Shown here piece by piece: positions 58,971-64,000 of a stretch of 64,000 nucleotides of DNA (the stretch's first letter is position 1; every line of letters starts with the position of its first letter). Both the position numbers and the translations under genes were made by a program. The DNA is from Phyllostachys edulis (lineage: Eukaryota > Streptophyta > Magnoliopsida > Poales > Poaceae), in the NCBI GenBank assembly GCA_036346405.1, contig CM070548.1:54094279-54158278 (forward strand), read 5' to 3'. The notes under the pieces are model-generated. The model had not been told where the DNA came from, searched no databases, and saw only the letters and a program-made list of their open reading frames with translations.

Positions 58971-59184
58971 TAGCCATAGGTGGAGAATGAAAATGTCACA
59001 CCTCCAAGCTTGAGTCCAACCATGGCGGTGGACACAGAGAAGACAAAGGAACTCTTGAGGAAGAAGAAGAGGGAGGACCCAGTTGTCAGCGCAATGGGGG
59101 ACCAATCGGGTTGGCATGAGCTGGTTGTGTCCAGCGAAGGAGTGGTTGGTCCGGGTGCATGAGCCCAAGGGACCCACTCGTCAT

Positions 59185-59386
59185 TGTAAGTTAAGTTGGT
59201 TAAAGTATGTCCTGTAGTGTTGGATGATGGTATGGAATGAAAAATGAACTCAATTCTTCCCTCACCTCACGCTCTACCTCGTTCCCATCTCTTGTTCTTC
59301 CCCCAAACACTTTGCATAGTTATCGATTATCGAATGTATTGCTCTCGATCGCTAGTATCTCTGTTAGCTACGTTTAGGACAATACA
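59185..59386 (+). repeat. 5' LTR end of the third gypsy element
   Basis: Sequence ending AGGACAATACA directly before a tRNA primer site, so the LTR ends at 59386. The left limit is uncertain: TGTAAGTTAAG at 59185 is one candidate and an earlier start near 58970 is possible. The 3' LTR lies beyond the window. Confidence 0.45.
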
Positions 59387-59388
59387 AT

Positions 59389-59403
59389 TTGATACTAGAG
59401 CCA
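59389..59403 (+). other. Primer binding site, initiator tRNA-Met type
   Basis: TTGATACTAGAGCCA closely resembles TGGTATCAGAGCCA, complementary to the 3' end of plant initiator tRNA-Met. It lies 2 bp after the LTR end, the expected position for minus-strand DNA priming. Confidence 0.6.
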
Positions 59404-59510
59404 TGATTCCGACTTGTTTGTCTGATCTATAAAATCCTTGGAACGGGTTGGTGACCATCTCGGTGTCGTAATCCCTTTCTCAGGTTTGATCAGCAACAAG
59501 AATCACCACG

Positions 59511-60660
59511 ATGCCTAAGAAACCATCGCTGCAGTCTTGTCAAATCATCATGACGGTGGAAGAGAACACTGGTTAGATTTAGTCTACTTTGGGCGAGATT
59601 CTATCTTGCTTTAATTTCCAAGCCGATAAGCTTGATCGATTATCGGCATAGATGAAGAATTTGGGGCAACAAGTGGATATTCAGTAGGATAGCTTGGATG
59701 AGGTGAAGCAAACTTAGGTGGAGTTCTTGCGCCAATCCTCGCCTCCACCACCACCCCCACCAGCGCAACAGCCATCACCTCTGGCGATGAAACTACCCCA
59801 CGAGGTTGGAGAAGTGACCACGGTGATTCCGCCAGGCTCGCTGGCGAATTATGGGCCGCCACTGCTTCCACAACCACCAGGACTATTGTCATCATACGAC
59901 GTTGTGACTACACCATCATCGTTGGCCGAAACGGGGTGTTACACCAAACCGCCAAAGCTAGTTTTTCCTAAGTTCTACGGTAAGAATCCTCAATTGTGGC
60001 TGGATTGTTGTCGCACATACTTTGAGATGTATCGGGTGCCTGTGTTGCAATGGGTGGCTACTGCAACTTTGTATATGGATGGGCATGCGGCATTGTGGTT
60101 ACAAGCGTACAAGAGAAAACATGTTTTGCTAGGATGGGACTCGTTTTGTCGCGCAGTCGAGGAAGAGTTCGGATCCAATGAGTATGATGCTCAAATGAAC
60201 AAGTAATTGCAACTCAAGTAGACTAGCACCGTTGCTGAATATCGTATTGCGTTTAAGGCCAGCATGTATCACTTACTGTCATTGGATGCCACCCTGAATA
60301 GCAAGTTTTTTTGTCATGCAATTCTTTCTTGGTCTGAAGGATGACATTCGAGGAGCGGTTCACCTGCAAGCTCCGACGACGGTCACGCGCGCAGTAGTAC
60401 TATTAAGAATCCAGGAGGAGGAGTTAGAGGCAAGCCGACCACACCATCGTGCCACAATTCTACCAAGAGCAACAGCAACCTTACTAGCTATAGTACCAAT
60501 ATCGACAACAGGAACAGTACACGGTGAATACAAGAAACATGGAGGGGATGAATTCTGGCACGAGTGTCAATTGAGAGATTATCGGTGTAGTAACGACCTC
60601 TGTTTTAAGTGTAGGGATAGGTACAGTAAAGAGCATACCTATAAGAAATCAATGCAGCTG
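59511..60660 (+). pseudogene. gag of the third gypsy element
   Basis: ATG at 59511 begins MPKKPSLQSC and is followed by stops. The main readable part is 59718-60206 with a proline run (PPPPPPP), then KLVFPKFYGKNPQLWLDCCR and ALWLQAYKRKH, the capsid-like retrotransposon Gag region. The knuckle at about 60601 reads CFKCRDRYSKEHTYK, where the last Cys is Tyr. It would form the particle core in a live element; here it is broken. Confidence 0.8.
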
Positions 60661-60779
60661 CTCACCATTCATATTGGGGATATTGGTGAAGTTCTGCCCG
60701 AAAACATCTTGCGAGCAATGTACATTGTTTAGACAACGTTACTTCAAATTATCACTCCATGCAGTGTCAGGAACAGAGG

Positions 60780-63700
60780 AAGGATAAACAGTGCGTCTTA
60801 AAGCATTGGTGGGGAATCAAGTGATGTTAATATTAGTGGATTTCGGCAGTACACATAACTTTGTTAATCGATAATTTCTGGCTCGGACAAACCTTAAAGT
60901 GCAAGCACTTCCTGCAGTAACAGTCAAAGCGGCGAATGGAGAGAAATTGCAATGTGATAGCATGATTCCAAGACTGAATTGGTGGATTCAGGGCCACACC
61001 TTTAACACGGATATGCGTGTGTTGGATTTGGGGGCTTATGATGCAGTACCAGGCATGGATTGGCTTCAGCCACTAAGTCCTATGAACTATCATTGGACTA
61101 ACAAGACATTGTCATTTGAGTACGGGGGAAAGAGCATTTGTATTCAGGGTGTTCAAGCAGAGTGACAATCATCCTTGCCAGAACTTGCTCCAGAACAACT
61201 ACAAAAATGGTGAACGGACAATGAGGTCTGGTCAATTGCAATGTTAGAACAACAAATTCAGTACAATCAAGAAGAGTTCACAAATATGCCAGTGGCAGTA
61301 TAGTCACTACTGCGACAATATCAGGATGTTTTCACGGACCCAAAGAGTCTACCACCTCACCGACAATATGACCATGCTATTATTGTGGTATCAGGTGCAC
61401 CACCTATAAATTCAAGGCCATATCGTTATTCACCATTGCAGAAATATGAAATTGAGTGACAAGTTTAAGAAATGTTGGAATCAGGGGTTATTATGTCGAG
61501 CATGAGTCCATATGCTTCATCGGTGTTATTTGTTCAGAAAAAGGATGGGAGTTGGCATTTTTGCGTGGACTATCACAGACTTAACAAAAACACAATGAAA
61601 AACAAATTTCATTTGCCAATTGTGGATGAGCTCCTAGATGAACTAGCTGGTACTCATTTCTTCTCTAATTTGGACCTTCGCTCGGGCTACCATCAAATTC
61701 ATATGTGCAAAGCTGATGAAGAGAAGATAGCCTTTAAGCCACATCAGGGCCATTTTCAGTTCAAGGTGATGCCATTCGGTCTAATGAATGTGCCAGCAAC
61801 ATTTCAATGTCTGATGAACACTATCTTCTCTCTGTATGTTAGAAAGTTTGTAATTGTATTCCTGGATGATATTTTGATCTACAGTAGACTTTACAAGATC
61901 ATTTGGTGCATTTACAAACAATCTTGGAGGTGCTATGCAAGAATCAATTGTTTGCAAAAATGTCCAAGTGTTATTTTGCCAAAAACCATATGGAGTACTT
62001 ATGACATATCATATCTCAGAAGGGAGTGTCCACTGACCCGGAGAATACAAGTGTGATGGAGAAATGGCCCCCCAATCGACTACAATCACTGAGTTGTGTG
62101 GTTTTCTGGGATTGACGGATTACTACCGAAAATTTGTCAGAAACTATGGGCTAATTGCCAAGCCACTAGCCAATCTCTTGAAGAAGAACTTTGGGTGGAA
62201 TGATCAAGTTGAGGTAGCTTTCAATACACTAAAGCAAGCTATGGTTCACACTCCAGTACTTGCTTTGCCGGATTTCACATTACCATTGCAATAGAGACTG
62301 ATGCGTGCGCTATGGGTATTGGGGCAGTGTTAACACAACAAAGACATCCAATTACATATTTGAGCAAAGCTTTAGGTCCAAAAATCAGAAGTTGTCAATC
62401 TACGAGAAAGAGTTATTGGCCGTGATTATGGTAGTAGACAAATGACGATCATACTTACTGAGGGGACCATTCATGATCTTTACTGATCATAAAAGCTTGT
62501 GCACTTTGGATGAGCAACAACTGGGGATAGAATTACAGCGTAAAGCAATGGCAAAACTGGTTGGCCTACAGGTCAAATTCCAATACAAATGGGGAATAGA
62601 CAATGGGGTAGATGATGCTCTATTGCGTGTTAGTCACCTATTACACCTGCAAGCAGTTTTAGTTTGTCGCCCTGATTGGGTACAGGAAGTTCTGAACTCC
62701 TACGAGGTAGATCTAGAAGCACGAGAGTTACTCACATCCTTAGCAGCTAGCAGTCTAGACAACAAAGGATGTACCTTAGAGCTTGTATTGATCAAGTTTC
62801 ATGGTCGGGTTTGGATTGGTTCTAACTTGGCGTTACACACGAAATTGATTAGTAACTTTCATGAAACGGCAATTGGAGGACATTCAGGTATTTTGGCAAC
62901 ATATCATCTCATCAAGAAATTGTTTTACTAGCCAGGACTAAAAAATGGGGTTGAAGACTTTGTCAAGCAATGCCAAGTTTGTCAACAGTCCAAACGAGAG
63001 CACAATCATTCAGTAGGCACGTTGTAGCCATTGCCAATACCTGAGGGAGCAGGGCAGGACTTGACGATGGATTTCATCGAAGGATTGCCGAAGTTTGAAA
63101 CATATGATGTGATATTGGTAGTTGTCGATCGGCTGACAAAATATGCTCATTTTATTCCATCACAGCACCCATTCATAGCAGTTCAAGTGGCCAAAGCATT
63201 TCTCGACAATGTGGTGAAATTGCATGGAGTGCCTTGTTCTGTTGTGTCGGATCGAGATAAAATCTTTACTAGCATATTCTATCGTGAGATTTTTCAGACA
63301 ATCAGGACCAAGATGCATTACAGTACATCCTATCACCCACAAACCAACGGGCAATCGGAATGAGTTAATCAATGTCTAGAGATGTATCTTTGTTGCACCA
63401 TTCATAATTGTCCTAAGAAACGGAAAGCTTGGTTGGCTATGGCAGAATTTTGGTACAATTCAAACTTTCATTCTGCTATCGGTTGTTCTCCGTTCAAAGC
63501 GTTGTACGGGGTGGAACCTAACTTTGGTGCGATGCCCAATCTATCAGTACACACATCTACTGAAGCTGATGAACTTACTCAAGATCAACAAGCTTATGTG
63601 GAGATGGTCATAACACAACTGGCTAGAGCACAAAATCGCATGAAGCTTCAAGTTGACAAACACCAACAAGATCACTAATTTCAAGTTGGGGAATAGGTCC

Positions 63701-64000
63701 TTCTTAAACTCCAACCTTATGCTCAACATTCAGTGCCCAATCGACCATTTCCAAAGCTTGCATCCAAGTATTTTGGCCTATTTTTGATGTTGAAGCGCAT
63801 CGGCGCAATGGCATACAAGTTACAATTACCAGACAACAATCTAGTTCATCCGGTGTTCCATGTTTCTCAGTTGAACCCATTTACTCCGAAATACTCTCCG
63901 ATATTCAAGGATTTGGCAGTGGTGGCGGATTTGACTGCAGGAACACATGAACCTGTGGAGATTTTGGAACGTCGCCTGGTTAAAAAGGGGAGCTCAGCAA
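60780..64000 (+). pseudogene. pol of the third gypsy element (partial)
   Basis: The protease site near 60836 reads LVDFGSTHNFV, with Ser of Asp-Ser-Gly changed to Phe. RT (61472-62056) has VDYHRLNKNT, LDLRSGYHQIHM and FLDD at 61858-61869, then shifts frame. A connection/RNase H part is at 62064-62294 and again from 62473 (IFTDHKSL), with breaks between. Integrase keeps the HHCC finger (HETAIGGH, CQVCQQ) and the D-D-E triad: TMDFIEGLP, VSDRDK and HPQTNGQSE. A stop directly follows QSE. Downstream the GPY-like and pre-chromodomain region reads to the window end. Confidence 0.85.

Larger units (their letters stand above)
59387..64000 (+). mobile_element. Ty3/gypsy chromovirus, right side cut by window
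   Basis: PBS, gag, zinc knuckle, protease, RT, RNase H, integrase and the beginning of a chromodomain-like segment follow in order on the plus strand. The C-terminal sequence (VHPVFHVSQLNPF, then EILERRLVKKG) is like Reina/Tekay-class chromoviruses. It differs in sequence from the gypsy copies at 650-8110. Many stops and frameshifts. Confidence 0.88.

Overview
This window is plant nuclear DNA, almost certainly from a grass. The evidence is a Tourist-type MITE, a CACTA element with a CACTACTACA terminus, four very long LTRs of one chromovirus-like family, a GC-rich SAUR gene, and a plant-mobile-domain gene. I cannot assign a species. Coding DNA is sparse. Nearly all of the window is transposable elements in several states of decay, many of them nested, which suggests a heterochromatic or pericentromeric region.

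Layout. 1-8.1 kb holds two degenerate Ty3/gypsy gag-pol copies in opposite orientation, converging near 4.56-4.69 kb and forming a long inverted repeat with arms of about 3.4 kb. 8.8-9.9 kb is a non-autonomous hAT-like element. 10.3-13.0 kb carries a probable MITE and several small tandem or dyad repeat blocks. 13.04-13.84 kb is a solo LTR with a perfect target-site duplication (TSD). 14.4-15.2 kb is a three-exon minus-strand gene for a GRF-type zinc-finger protein. A 121-bp minisatellite lies in its upstream region, split by a copia-type solo LTR (15.59-17.17 kb). 17.4-20.2 kb is a minus-strand plant mobile domain gene with at least eight recognisable exons and many stops. 20.3-20.8 kb is an array with a ~155-bp monomer. 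22.0-22.5 kb is an intact-looking SAUR gene, the best conventional host gene here.

23.5-58.0 kb is dominated by four long LTRs of one family, all in minus orientation: 23533-26907, 29944-36140, about 49640-51312 (truncated) and 52364-58042. The second is the core of a four-level nest: a Mutator-like element (29825-39022) contains the solo LTR in its left terminal inverted repeat (TIR); the LTR contains a 2.03-kb CACTA element; the CACTA contains a 158-bp MITE. Each boundary is supported by a duplicated target site. Between them lie an hAT-like element (39314-40475), a Tourist MITE (41585-41816), a minus-strand copia retrotransposon with one short LTR (42130-47060) and a relic of an hAT transposase (48.1-48.7 kb). 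The last LTR is swollen to 5.7 kb by a roughly 60-bp repeat array. From about 59.2 kb to the window end is a plus-strand chromodomain-class gypsy element that runs off the edge.

The genes do not form a pathway. The functional candidates are the SAUR gene (auxin-related growth) and the GRF zinc-finger gene (probably nucleic-acid binding, possibly element-borne together with the decayed PMD gene). All other coding similarity is retroelement or transposase sequence with frameshifts, stops or altered catalytic residues.
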